From Astrocystis sublimbata (Eukaryota; Ascomycota; Sordariomycetes; Xylariales; Xylariaceae): a DNA stretch of 64,000 bases. The notes under the pieces were generated by a model that saw only the letters and a program-made list of their open reading frames with translations, was not told the DNA's origin and did no database searches. The stretch spans positions 1,280,838-1,344,837 of the forward strand of contig JAJNNY010000002.1 in NCBI GenBank assembly GCA_022453515.1, written 5' to 3'. The position numbers and the translations under genes are program-made. Shown here piece after piece: positions 1 through 11,200 of the stretch. The number at the start of each line of letters is the position of its first letter. Position 1 is the stretch's first letter.

Positions 1-1803
1 GATCTTGTGTTTTATGCTTGGTGTGTAGTCCTCAATAGCACTCTTGACAGCCTCATCCATGGTCTCTGCGTTTGGCATTTCCGGGATCAGCAATGGGTAT
101 TTCTTCTTCAGCTCAACGATTACTTTCTCAACGTTGACCCGACTCCCCTGGGAAGGGTCGAGGTCGATCACAAGATCAAACCCATCGTCGGGGCTGCTCT
201 CTGGGTCACAGGGCTGGAATCTATGTATGAAGTTCTCCATGATACCGATGACCTTGTTCTCATCCGATGCGGCCTGAATAGTCTGGTGGTTATCACCACG
301 TTTCAGCACTCGCTCTCTTGTAACCCTCCGGACATCATCGATATTGCCGTGGGCGTAATTCAAAGCTACGAGCCGAGCATCCTTGTGCCGCAGGAGGATA
401 TCTTTGATGATCTGCTCGCGCTCGCGTCGTTCGGAGTTGTTTCTGTCAGAAATGACGACGGGGTGATTCATCAAGCCATTCATAACAGCTTGAGTCATTT
501 GTGCGGGACGATTCTTGCCCGTAATGTTGTCGTTCTGAACGATGCCCCAACCGAACAGGTGCGTTAGAGCTACACCAATAGTGGTCTTGCCGCATCCTAT
601 CGTGGCAATGGGTACAAGAACAACATCACCTGATACGCTAGTCGTATCGTTCCCAAACACGTTCTCGAAGTTTGCAGCGTCGGAACCTTTCAGGTTCTTG
701 TATGCCAGAAATTCGTCCCGCAGAGAAATAATGCCGTGGTTCTGGTTGTAAAGCTTGGCCATTTTCGGGTCCTTGGCTAGTCTTTGACGGGCAAACAGTA
801 GATAGTCCTCGGTGATCTTGGTATGCTTCTTGAATTTGGGTGGCTTCCCAGCGATAATGGCTTTGGTGCATTCTCGCCATTGCCGGTACATCAGATACGG
901 CTCCTCAAACTTGTATTTGAAGAACCAGTCGATGTATTTTGTGTTGGCAGCGTCGGTTGACAGTCCACAGCGGACAACAAAGCCTTCGACATCCCGGCCT
1001 TCGTGTGCACCAGACTTGGCAATCTCGTCCAGGAAAGTCTTGACGGCGTCAACATCATCAAATACTTGCAGCCCAACTTTTCGGAAACCCCATTCATCGG
1101 CGAACTGCTGCACGAGGCCGCTCGGATATGTCATGAATTCCGGGATGTTGATGTTGATACCGTGGAGGTATAAGCCGGCCTTATCCTCGCTGTAAGCTAG
1201 AATGTGTTCCTCAAAATCGTCGTCACAAAGTTCGGCAACTGCGGTGATATTTCTGCGCCGTAACTCCTGGGCGAACTCTTCTCTGGTTTTGCCAATGGTG
1301 GCCAGCTGTTTATCCACCCATCTCTCTCCAGCGCTAGCATGGCTCACCTCAACATCACTTCGGTCACCAGTGGAATGCTTGCTGCAGACAAGGAGAGTGC
1401 CATCTTCTAAGCCGCTGATGAAGATAATGCAGCCGTTCTCCTTCAGTGTGAGCTCGTAGGGACCTCGGGTCTTTTTCCGTATGCTGTCCCATTTCGTCTC
1501 GCTCACCTCGCCAACATTGAAGAATTTGTCGTAGCCTCGCACAGCGATCTCGTGATCATTGCGGCGATTCATGGTGGTGAAAAGACCACGGGCATATGTG
1601 GGCAGGTTGGGCTTTTTGTAGTCCCAATCTTGGAAGCGCCACGAGTCGACACTGAGGCCATCGGGCGATCCTGGGATCTTGAAAGTCGACTTCTTGACTC
1701 TGAAATCGGATTTGGACTTGCTGCTCCCTGCGGTCAGAGCACGGACGAGTTGGGAGTTCTGCTGGGGGTCCTGCTCGCAGTGGGGAGCTTTAGAGAGATC
1801 CAT
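1..1803 (-). CDS. TRL1: Fungal tRNA ligase (Trl1/Trg1), C-terminus cut by the window edge
   Basis: This enzyme joins tRNA halves after intron removal and also ligates HAC1-type mRNA in the unfolded protein response. The frame is open from the ATG at 1803-1801 to base 1 (601 codons, no intron), and the start is the first in-frame ATG. The N-terminal adenylyltransferase domain is marked by YARGLFT (about residues 70-76), VRGYDKFFNVGE (88-99) and the nucleotidyl-transfer lysine in KENG (K121). The central kinase domain has a P-loop GCGKTT at residues 403-408 (K406), followed by NDNITGKNRP and SDRNNSERRER. Fungal Trl1 is usually a little over 800 residues, so the 2',3'-cyclic phosphodiesterase domain lies to the left of the window. 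The order ligase-kinase-CPDase is family knowledge; the first two domains are seen here. Confidence 0.95.
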   Translation of the reverse strand, partial: MDLSKAPHCEQDPQQNSQLVRALTAGSSKSKSDFRVKKSTFKIPGSPDGLSVDSWRFQDWDYKKPNLPTYARGLFTTMNRRNDHEIAVRGYDKFFNVGEVSETKWDSIRKKTRGPYELTLKENGCIIFISGLEDGTLLVCSKHSTGDRSDVEVSHASAGERWVDKQLATIGKTREEFAQELRRRNITAVAELCDDDFEEHILAYSEDKAGLYLHGININIPEFMTYPSGLVQQFADEWGFRKVGLQVFDDVDAVKTFLDEIAKSGAHEGRDVEGFVVRCGLSTDAANTKYIDWFFKYKFEEPYLMYRQWRECTKAIIAGKPPKFKKHTKITEDYLLFARQRLAKDPKMAKLYNQNHGIISLRDEFLAYKNLKGSDAANFENVFGNDTTSVSGDVVLVPIATIGCGKTTIGVALTHLFGWGIVQNDNITGKNRPAQMTQAVMNGLMNHPVVISDRNNSERREREQIIKDILLRHKDARLVALNYAHGNIDDVRRVTRERVLKRGDNHQTIQAASDENKVIGIMENFIHRFQPCDPESSPDDGFDLVIDLDPSQGSRVNVEKVIVELKKKYPLLIPEMPNAETMDEAVKSAIEDYTPSIKHKI

Positions 1804-2779
1804 GATGAGCCGGTGATCGGTATCTGTGCAGTATTGTGACCTGGACTGCAAATGTGGTGACGAGTGATGAAATCTCGGAACTTGCGAGGGGAGTCTCCCA
1901 ACTCTGAATCTAGCAGTAATGGCCCGAGGTGAACTGCGACTGTAATAGGGAGTCAGCACTGATTGGTTTGGTGTATGGAAAATGAGGGAAACAGTAGTGC
2001 AGTGCAGTTCAGATGACCAGAGAAGGTTTATATATCTAAAGCACTTTCGTCATGCATAACAGATAAGGTAGGACAAAAGGCTATCAGGGCTATCATCAAA
2101 CATGGGAGAGAGCATAGACAAAACACACCTTTTCTGCAGCAAGGCGATAGCTGCGCGCATGAGTCACAGAACCCAGGTATAATATGTTGTTTGCTAGGGG
2201 CGCAGCAAAGGGCACAGCAAGTGCCAAGGACAATAAGTTTTAGGTTGGTGGAATGCTGAACGAAAGATCAGTAAGTGGTGACCTTGGATGGATCGACTCA
2301 GAATGAGTTCACTTCAACAATGCGCATGCCAACTTGAACGTTTTCAGTTGAGACGCTAGTCCCTCTCTGGGTGCATCAAGCTGCAGAGCTAGTCCTAGAA
2401 AAGCAGTAGTTCCCAGCTAAGTTCGCTACGAGGCAACGTGCAAGGCAGAAAAGCCCTATGGCCCCCTGCGGCGGCGCAAGTATAGCGGGGGAGGTCTTTC
2501 CGAACATGCGTCACACGGTGAAGCCCCTCGAAGCCCCTCCATTGGAGAAAAGTTGAGTTTCGGTACTCACGATAGCTCATCTACCTACCTCCTACCTAGC
2601 CTACATGTACCTATCCTCGCCACCCATTCTTTCAGCTGGGTCGAGCAGAAACAAATCTCACACTTGCGCACCATTCATTATATCAAAGACCGACCAAATT
2701 CTGTGATCAGCAGCGCATTTTAATCAACTCCTTAATTTTAATTCACCTTCTGTCTGAGGAACACTGCATACTTGCCACG
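1804..2779. other. Divergent intergenic region between TRL1 and the ankyrin gene
   Basis: No supported gene. The two flanking genes are divergently transcribed, so this stretch must hold both promoters and 5' leaders. Near the ankyrin gene there are CT-rich stretches and short CCTACCTAC-type repeats around 2581-2615. No clear TATA box was identified. Confidence 0.5.
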
Positions 2780-3454
2780 ATGCCTCCCAATCCCTTCCTT
2801 CTCGCGGCCGACAACAGCCCAGCTCTCCTGCCCCTCCTCCGCGAGAACCCAGCTCTGGCCAGCCAGCAAGACGAGCACGGATACTCGCTCCTCCACGCCG
2901 CCGCCAGCTACAACCACCTAGACCTTCTACGCGCCCTGGTCAATGAGTTCAAAGTCGATGTCAATCTGCGCGACGAAGACGGCGAAACTGCATTATTCGT
3001 TTGCGAGACAGTGGATGCCGTCAAGGTCCTCGTTGAAGAGCTTGGTGCTGACGTTTTGGCACAAGGAGCCCATGGCAATACCGCTAAACAGCAAATCCTC
3101 GCCGACGGAGATTTTCCGGACGTTGCCGCATGCCTTGATCTCAAAGAGCTAGAACGAGTCCATGGTCTATTGAACGGAGCCAACGGAGCCAACGGAGTCA
3201 ACGGCGACTCGACACAAGCGAACAGTGCTACACCACCGATACCCCAAGGACTCAATGTTTCTGTCAGCGCAGTGGATGCAGCAGAGGTAGGCGACGCTGA
3301 AGTCGACCCCGAGTTCAGAAGGAGGATAGAGGAATTGGCCCAGCGTGAAGACTTCCATAGTGAGGAGGGTCAGGCTGCGCTCAGGGAGCTGGTGCAAGAT
3401 GCCATTGCCGGTGACAACCTAGGAGACCGTAACGTCCGGCCCCGTCAGGATTGA
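2780..3454 (+). CDS. Small ankyrin-repeat protein (resembles yeast YCR051W)
   Basis: A single-exon gene of 224 residues. Ankyrin repeats fill about residues 15-110: the signature HGYSLLHAAASYNHLDLLRALV is followed by a repeat with DEDGETALFVCE and another with GANGNTAK-like spacing. A low-complexity GANGANGVNG linker follows near residues 138-146. The acidic, charged C-terminus (DPEFRRRIEELAQREDF...) resembles the tail of the uncharacterised yeast ankyrin protein YCR051W; that match is from memory. Ankyrin repeats mediate protein-protein binding and the partner is unknown. The ATG at 2780 is the first in frame, and the gene is divergent from TRL1. Its 3' end faces RPP40 across only 54 bases, so the two transcripts probably overlap tail to tail. 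Confidence 0.88.
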   Translation: MPPNPFLLAADNSPALLPLLRENPALASQQDEHGYSLLHAAASYNHLDLLRALVNEFKVDVNLRDEDGETALFVCETVDAVKVLVEELGADVLAQGAHGNTAKQQILADGDFPDVAACLDLKELERVHGLLNGANGANGVNGDSTQANSATPPIPQGLNVSVSAVDAAEVGDAEVDPEFRRRIEELAQREDFHSEEGQAALRELVQDAIAGDNLGDRNVRPRQD

Positions 3455-3508
3455 GTACAACGATCTACGAGCTATTCATCCAGCTACGACACAACACGAT
3501 CTTCCTGC

Positions 3509-4877
3509 TCATTCGTGCCCCTTGATCTCCCAGAGGACATATTCTCCTGGGCTGCTTGGTGGCCTCATGATGGTGCAATCTGCCCCGTAGCCGATAGCAA
3601 CTCGACTGAACGGTGTGGTGCTGAACGAAAACCACGCTTTGGGAGGGAGGGTTCTGACCACACCCGCTAAGAGGTTTGCGGCCCAGCTCGGCGGTATGAA
3701 ACCCCGCCAGCTGATTTTGCACAGTTGATCTTCGCTGGTCTCTGAGCAATCGCCGGGCACCTCATAGGTGGATAGATAAGCGTCGATGTCGTCGCCAGGC
3801 TTCACTCGAGGGCTTTCTAGACGAACCAGAGACAACCATTCGTAAATGTCGGCTGCATACTCGTTCAGCTCTTGTGATGCTTTGTCCGCAAGGACAGCCG
3901 AAGGGACGCCCAACGGAGGAACCTTCGTCACCAAAGCTGTAGCGAGTGCTGGATGTGATGTATACTGAGTTGGGTAATACTGGGCGATTGGATCTGGATC
4001 TGGTGCTACTATTACTTGTATCAACATCAGCTCATCGACCGCCGTGGAACAAGGGGTGTGTTACTTTCGGAAACATTGCAAAAGAGCCAGGTAGTGGGTG
4101 TGTTCAGTGCATTTTTGCATGCGTAGACTAGCCTGTCGAAACCTTTCTTCCCATGTAAAGCCGAGGGGCTACGAAGGTCGTATTCAACAACTTCAAAGTT
4201 TATTAGCCTCATCAACTCGTGATTATGTCCTAGAGACTTACCCCATCTAGGTTGTGAGCCTCTGGCTCCCTTGACACCATGAGGTTTACCCACGAGACCA
4301 ACTCGTTCATATGTTTCTCTGTCAATGTACATCGTGAGTTGACCTATAAAAAGTAAGTGATTATAAGCAACTGTCATGTATGCGGTTTTGTAACAAATAA
4401 GCCATACCATCCTTGATTGAAAAGACGTTGCCCGCGCCAATCTTTCCCTCGGAGAGCATCATGATGTTTCCTAGAGAACTGTTGTGAGTGGGATGCATGT
4501 ACAATGACCTCAGCGAGTAGGACGTACCGATTTTTATATATTGTGTGAAGAAGTTGCCCTCGAGGATCTGTCCTAATGTCATGATTACTCGGTGATAGCG
4601 TGGGCTCCGCGCTGCATCATCTAGTATCTTTTCCTTGATGAGATGCAACAGCGACTCTGGTAAGATCAAGTCGACCTAGAATTATGTCAGGATTTTCGAC
4701 CATCAAGCTTTTTGAGGCAATCAATGATCTCACGTTGTGCACGTAATCTTGAGCCAGCAACGTGTTCCATGGCTTTGTTTTCGTCGGAAGCCGGTGGGCG
4801 TTGGGGTGCCCCATTGTGCCGTACGTGACGAGGCATTTTGGGGTTTGGTAGACGCTCGGCTTCGGAAACGAAAACAT
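3509..4877 (-). CDS. RPP40: Ribonuclease P/MRP 40 kDa subunit (Rpp40 family)
   Basis: Six exons read on the minus strand: 4877-4734, 4675-4528, 4470-4408, 4343-4242, 4190-4065 and 4014-3509, giving 362 residues; human Rpp40 is 363. All junctions keep frame and use GT-AG (donors GTGAGA, GTACGT, GTATGG, GTAAGT, GTAACA). The start at 4877 (MFSFPKPSVYQ) is preferred over upstream frame because fungal homologues begin at this motif. Family hallmarks are YIDRETYERVGLVGKP, then VVEYDLRSPS...GKKGFDRLVYACKN, and a C-terminal GFIPP...WFSFSTTPFSR block. Rpp40 is a protein subunit of nuclear RNase P and RNase MRP, which trim pre-tRNA 5' leaders and pre-rRNA. The least certain boundary is the last intron (4064-4015), which lies in a poorly conserved stretch. 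It is divergent from TRM11, another tRNA-maturation gene. Confidence 0.9.
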
Positions 4878-5287
4878 GATCGGAGGCGATCTCAATGTGT
4901 GCTTGAATCGAGTCCCGGTCAAATTGCAGTTTGTATCGAAGGCAGAATTATCGTTGCGTGGTGCATGGAACCAAATTGCTAAAAGTTCCAAGTTGTTTGT
5001 AGCAGAACCCTCGGGTGTGGATTTAGAAGCAGAACTCAAAATCTGCGGTCGCAGAGCCAGCGCTATTGGACCTCGCAGTCTCTTCCTTAGCCTACACCCC
5101 TCAATTTAACTATCAACCCCTCAACCTGCACAAAAGTCAAGTCGCGACTCGGGAATGACTCTTTTCGCAGCCAGTGCACATAGTACAACCCAGATAGAGC
5201 TGCTTAGATATACAAAAATTGGATATTTGTGAATTTCCAAGCTTTAAAAATCTACCCGGGCCCAGGCGTCAGGAAGAATCGCCCACT
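4878..5287. promoter_or_regulatory. Shared promoter region of divergent RPP40 and TRM11
   Basis: The 410 bases between the two start codons must contain both promoters and leaders. No TATA-like box is obvious. The pairing of two tRNA-processing genes around one short spacer is an observation; shared regulation is inference. Confidence 0.5.
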
Positions 5288-6849
5288 ATGCAATATCTCA
5301 TCCGATTTACGCAGCTGCATGAGGATTTCCGCATAGCAGAGATCCAGGCCCTCGCCGTCTTAGCAAACGTCGAACTAAAAATCATATCCTACAAACCTGA
5401 GGTAAGTGAAGCAGGTCACTACCGCATTGTGAACCCCTTGTCTTCGACGTAATGAACTGACTTTTTCTCAGTCACCATTTTGCATCGTTGAGCTTCCATC
5501 AGAAGATGCCGCTAGGGCCGTCCTCGAGCGCTCAATCCTAGCGCATACCATCTACGAGCACTGGGGCACGGGCGAGACATACAACGAGCTACACGTCGCC
5601 CTCAAAAACGACACTGCCCACCTATGGCCCCTCTACCTCACATGTTCCTTCAAGATAAGCGTCGACTCCTTCCGAGGGTCGCGGTCTCAGAAGCAGAAAG
5701 TCGCGCTCATCAACACGTTTGCCTATCTCGGGTTCGAGGGCCCGATTCTGCTCAAATCGCCCGACCATGAGTGGACCATATTCGAGGAATGGGTCTTTGA
5801 CCCTTTACCTGAAAACAAACCGCTCGAGCCTATAAACGTGCATTTTGGCCGATTGATCGCCCATAGCGCAAGGGACCTGATCAACACCTTCGATCTGAAA
5901 AAGCGCGATTATATCAGTACGACCTCGATGGACTCCGAGCTGGCTCTTGTCACGGCCAACATCGCCCTTGCCGCGCCGGGCAAGCTGTTCTACGACCCCT
6001 TCGTGGGCACCGGTAGCTTTCCTGTGGCATGTGCGCAGTTCGGCGCACTTGTTTGGGGCAGCGACATCGATGGCCGGAGTATGCGAGGCGCGGGTGGGAA
6101 GAAGAGCCTCGTGGGAAATTTCCAACAGTATTCGCTGGAGAAGGCGCTGGGTGGCGTTTTCGTGAGCGACCTTACCAATACCCCGATGCGCAAAGCTAGG
6201 ATACTCGATGGCATCCTGTGTGATCCGCCATATGGCGTGAGAGAGGGTTTGAAGGTGTTGGGGTGCAGGGATCCGGAGAAAGATGGGCGGAGTATCGAGA
6301 GAGGAAAACAGTTGTACAAGTAAGGCGCATTCTCTCCCTGCTTTCCTGTACGCGAGGATCTGGCTGACATGGGGACAGAGAACCTGATTTCATTCCACCT
6401 AAGAAGCCGTACAGCTTTATGGCCATGTTAGACGACATACTCGATTTCGCCACGGCCATGCTGGTAGACAATGGCCGGCTGTCCTTTTGGATGCCGACGG
6501 CGAACGACGAGGATCAGGAAATCGCCGTTCCTACACATCCTTGCCTCGAGATAGTCAGCATATGCACACAGCCATTCAACAAGTGTAAGTAGCCCCCTTT
6601 ACCGGGAATGTTCTTTCCTCTTGTACTAACAAACCATCAGGGTCGAGACGATTGATCACTTACAGGAGATTGCCGGATTCCGATATAGATGAGTCGGCGT
6701 TGGAGTTGAGGAAGGCACAGAAAGACCAAACGAGTGGTCGGACGGCAGACGATCTGAATGCCTTCCGTCGCCACTACTTCAGAGGCTTCAAATCAGAGCA
6801 AGAGCTTGCGGACACCGTGGCTCCCGATAAAAAACGAGTAGCAACATGA
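5288..6849 (+). CDS. TRM11: tRNA (guanine-N2)-methyltransferase Trm11 (m2G10)
   Basis: Four exons: 5288-5401, 5472-6319, 6379-6584 and 6641-6849, 458 residues in total. The introns have clean GTAAGT/GTAAGG donors and CAG acceptors. Trm11, with Trm112, methylates guanosine 10 in the D-arm of many cytosolic tRNAs. The N-terminal third matches the THUMP-containing RNA-binding part (starting MQYLIRFTQLHEDFR). The Rossmann-fold methyltransferase follows with motif I DPFVGTGSFPVACAQFGA (D213), the acidic SDIDGR of motif II, and the catalytic motif DPPYGVREG (D289), typical of N2-guanine methyltransferases. The frame upstream of 5288 contains other possible starts, but the ATG at 5288 aligns with the family N-terminus. 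No damage is seen. Confidence 0.93.
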
Positions 6850-9253
6850 TACATAAAACCAAACAGAAACTTGATACATCAAAAATAGGGTGTGACGCAC
6901 ATCTGCAGCGCTGTGGCATTTGGTCTTCTTCACACTATTCGGCTTTCTTTTGACTTGCTAACATTGATCAAGAGAGTGACCTGCATAAAGGGGCGTCTTC
7001 CTCGATGGAAGAACGAGCTTGTGCCAAATTTGCATTGGGACCCTACGCTATTTGATATGGTATTATAAGAAATTCGATACCTACCATCTGAGGTAGTCAC
7101 TGACAATCGCATGAGTCTGCAGGTAACACTTCCGCTCGATCGGCCAATCGACAGTCAAGAGAGAGGTCACTGATAATTAGACACAACATTGTAGGCTCTT
7201 TTATCTCCGTGCCTGGTTTGGCTATAGCGCTAGACAGATAAAATTCGTTTCGAGTTTAATAGACTTGAAGGGCAAGCTGTATTATGTATGGCCTAATTGA
7301 TTGCAAAATACATGTCAATTGGCAACCAATTAGCAATCATAGAGCAGCACATGCTTAAGCCATCGTCAACTCTGAATGAGATTAACTGGCAGTGATAGCC
7401 GTTAGGGAGGCGTCCACGCTTGATGGTGACGCAAGGCAGCCGTCAATATTCTGGGGCTCCAGTTGGGCCTCGGCAGACGCCGAGAAATGTAGTCCATAGT
7501 AGGTCAGTATGAGATCAGTATACATACGTATGAGATGCCCATCTAGACTGTGAACCAAGGCGCTATCTCGATTAGTTGCAGTACCTACCTACCTTAGACA
7601 TCACAAGAATGCGACTCTCTGGGCAGAGCGCTGGGCAGGGTCTTGGACATGATCTAGACGGAAGCCCAGGCGCGGGCGGTCAGCAACCCAAGGACCCAAG
7701 CAGCAGGTTGAACATGGGAAGGTCATCGGAACGGGCGTTTTGGCAGCTCTCATGCAATGCAACATCCAGGATGCGGCATCGCAATGACACTTTTCGATGG
7801 GATATTATTAGCATGGGTTTCGAGAAACGTTCGATCTCGTAATTCCCCGTTACCGACCAGTGGAACCAAGACATGGCTGCAAGTCATGGGCTGCATTAGG
7901 GCGCGGAACCCCAAGACAACGCTGCCCTATTTCGCGCCATTGGGAACAGACGCAGGGAAACATGTGACCTGCTTCCATGTCTCCATTCCGCATATTCGTA
8001 CGATTCCAGCAGCTTGGTAGTCTAGGCCTTCTTGTGGGTTTTGTGGTTTGTGTGGTGTTGTGGTGTTGAGGGAGGGCGGAGGAGGGCTTACACGGTCGAT
8101 GGCTCGGAACACGGAACGATACATAACTCGGGTTGGTGGTGTTGGCGTCTGGGGTAGGTGGTAGGTGCTCCTCAATTCGTCTGGTTTGGCTGTTTTGGCG
8201 TGTAGGTCAGCTGTTAGGTGTGGCCGGGAGCGGGCACAAGGGTCCAAAACGTTCCCCATTTAAGGGTAAAGTGTCCCTAATGAGGATTCTTGCCTGGCTG
8301 CGGTACCCGTCTCCAGCGGCTGGCGCATGCTCACTGGACCGGAACACATGTACCGGTACTACTGCGATGGCGCGCTATGCCTTTACCTGTCGTGATGTAT
8401 GGGGTAATGACGGGACCATACCGCCAACTCGGCCCAATGAGTCGTCCAACCTCCATTACAAGTGCATCGTCACGACTGCTGCCACCTGGAAGTACCCTGA
8501 ATCCTGAATCCTGCGCGGCCCTAGAGACCTGGACGGGCCCCGAAGCGCGCCCCTATCGTCTTGGAAAATATAGGGCAGGGTTTGGACCTAACCGGTCGGG
8601 TTAGTTGGACACGGCTAGCATGGCTAGCATGGATAACATCCCTATTAGAGTAAGAGTAAGTAAGTATTAGTAGATACATTAGGTGAGCGCATGGCTCCGC
8701 GTACGGGCCGTCCGCGTTCACCTCCGTTCCTCTCCCTCTGCTCTGCTCTGCTCTTTTACTTCTCTCATTGAGCTGGGCGTGCTCTAGCACTTCGCGACTC
8801 GCCAACACATCCAACGAATCCTCCTCGGTCTAAATCCTGTATCCTGTACTTTCTTCCCATTTCCTATCCGTCACCGAATGAATGACCTTGCTTTCCGTTA
8901 CGACTCTGCTTCATTGTATCATCGCTACTCTTTCCCCCTTCTCTTGTGATACCAAAACCAGTGCACCTACTCAGCAGTCCGACCGCCAATCCCAACGGTC
9001 TGGTTTTTGTGCCGCTTCTTTTAGACCTATAGAAACTCTATTTCTTTGTACACTTTTGAAACAATAACGGCAAGGCTCCCCCCGTCCGCGCCTTTCGCTT
9101 GCCCGTGCCCGTCTTTTGGTTGCATTGTCGCGTCGCATCCGAGCTACCGCCATTTGTTCTCCGCCTCTATACACACCCGCCTATCTATAAGCCCATCTAC
9201 ACACCCGCCGCCACCACCGGTCTTATCATCGCCCGCATCTCCAGACCGTTACA
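6850..9253. other. Long gene-free spacer upstream of GID4
   Basis: Nothing supportable as a gene. The right-hand part, from about 8,700, is rich in CT runs (CTCTGCTCTGCTCTGCTC near 8736-8754) and short C-rich blocks, typical of a long 5' leader or core promoter of the next gene. Short direct duplications (GCTAGCATGGCTAGCATGG near 8615) are present. Confidence 0.5.
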
Positions 9254-10631
9254 ATGCCGACTCCCGCTGGCAACACACCGCCCACGCCTCCCGAATTGCC
9301 CTCCCGAACCCACAGCTCCTCCTGTCCCGAGGATGTCCGCTCTCCCAGCGGCTGGAGCCCCGAGGATGGCCTAGAGATCAACACGGACAGCGATGCGACG
9401 ACCTCACCCGACACCATAACCCCGTCCCGCGCTGCGCTTGTCGAAGCCGAACTCACAGCGCTCTTGGTCGCCCAGTCGAGGTCAACCACCGAGTCTCCGC
9501 GGTCAGACTCGCCGAGCAGCACCGAACGCTCTGCCTCCGAGCCGCTCGACATGGAATCGCCATCGCAAAAGCCAAGTGAGGAGCTGGGACAGTTGCACGG
9601 CGCAGCACCAGCAGAGCCATACGCTCGAGGCGACATTGGCACACCAACAACCGGGCATGAGCACCTCAATGATGATAATGATGGGCGGGACCCAACATGC
9701 CATGACGAATATGAACCATCCATGGGCTTTGAAACTTCTAATTCCCGGGTAGGTGCACGCGCATAGGGCATCATTTGAATCCACTCTAGATACCCGTTAC
9801 CTTGAAATAACCTTGAAATTGGATGGTGCATCGACTAACAATCACGTATATAGGTTCTTCCCTTGTCTGCAACCTCGTTTCTGCGCCCAGGCAGCAAGTT
9901 CCACGGAACACAGCAGTCTGAGCGGCAAGTCTACGACGTGCAAGTCGAGATTAAATACGTCGATTTGCGCGAGTCGTTCCTTTGTGGCTATCTCAAGATC
10001 CAAGGTATGCTTCCATCCCCTCACGGAAATACCCAATTGCGTCATGTCAGCCGTGACCACGATCCTTCTGCGCAAGCGTCTTATTTGGTTCCATTTGCTA
10101 ACTAAGTTCGTCCATCGCAATAGGTCTGACCGAGGATAACCCAACCTTGACAACCTACTTCGAGGGCGAGATCATTGGCAACCACTACGATTTCCTGACA
10201 AAGCACGAGGGCTGGGGCGCTACGGAAAAGATTGATTTGAACCACTGGGGCAAGTTCTCTGCCTTCCGACAGTACAGCAAGCAGGTGCGGAAGGGTATTC
10301 CCGTGTCAATACCCAACCTCGGACAGCGCGAGAACATTTTCATGCGCTGGAAGGAGCACTTCTTGGTGCCGGACCATAGGGTGACTTCCATCAACGGTGC
10401 CAGCTTCGAAGGATTCTACTACATCTGCTTCAACCAACGGGAGGGCAGTGTTAGTGGTATATATTTCCACTCTAAGAGCGAGAAGTGAGTCCAATCCATC
10501 ATGGCGGCTCTTTTCGCACGCCTCTATTATACACTTTACAAAAGCTAACCTTTACGCCAAGCAGGTTCCAACAGTTGGAGCTCAAACACGTGGAAGACAG
10601 GGGCTGTTTCAGCGCCATGGAATTTCGTTGA
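9254..10631 (+). CDS. GID4: GID/CTLH E3 ubiquitin ligase substrate receptor Gid4 (Vid24)
   Basis: Four exons: 9254-9748, 9854-10004, 10124-10484 and 10565-10631, 357 residues. The intron before exon 3 carries a good branch site, CTAACTAAG. Gid4 recognises N-terminal proline degrons, classically on gluconeogenic enzymes, and presents them to the GID ligase for ubiquitination. The conserved beta-barrel begins at about residue 170 with SFLRPGSKFHGTQQSE, then [67 protein letters not shown], and ends FQQLELKHVEDRGCFSAMEFR. The first 165 residues (exon 1) are Ser/Thr/Pro/Glu-rich and predicted disordered. The 3' splice to the short last exon restores the characteristic C-terminus, which supports the model. 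Confidence 0.93.
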
Positions 10632-11200
10632 ATCAGATCCACTTGCACACACACATACATGATCATGAATCATGAACATATATCTATCACATATCACTAA
10701 AGCATCAAGCGACATCTTTAATAACTAAGTATGAGCATGGTGCTGGGAACGGGAAAGCATCATAGGGAACGGAGAATGATCGATTCGAACATAATGGGCA
10801 CCCTCGAAATCCACATGTTTCAATGCCGCCGTCTTTGACGAGCGGCTTACGAATATGACGGAACGAAACCCCATGACGGCGCCCTCGTCAATGTAACTAA
10901 AATATCAACAACTAGGTAGTCACGCGGCGTTATATATTCATTCAGAGAAGGCGCTTGCAGGAAGGAAGGCAACACAGAGCCATGGGAGGCGGATAACAGC
11001 ATATTCTTTTTTCACAACAAACAGCCATTTACGAGGGTATATTCCAGGGTCTGGACAGAAAGAGGAATGGCCTAACTAACTCGAGTAACTCCCATACCAT
11101 CATCCCATATCACATCACATCAATACCACAGCCAAGCATTAATCAAATCATCTTCAGTGTGGTTTTTTCCATTCTTTTCTTCTTGTAGCTCCCACTCTCA
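10632..11200. other. Convergent 3' spacer between GID4 and MAGO
   Basis: The two flanking genes end toward each other here. The stretch presumably contains both 3' UTRs and polyadenylation sites; AT-rich words such as CATATATCTATCACATATC near 10676 fit this. No coding evidence. Confidence 0.45.
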
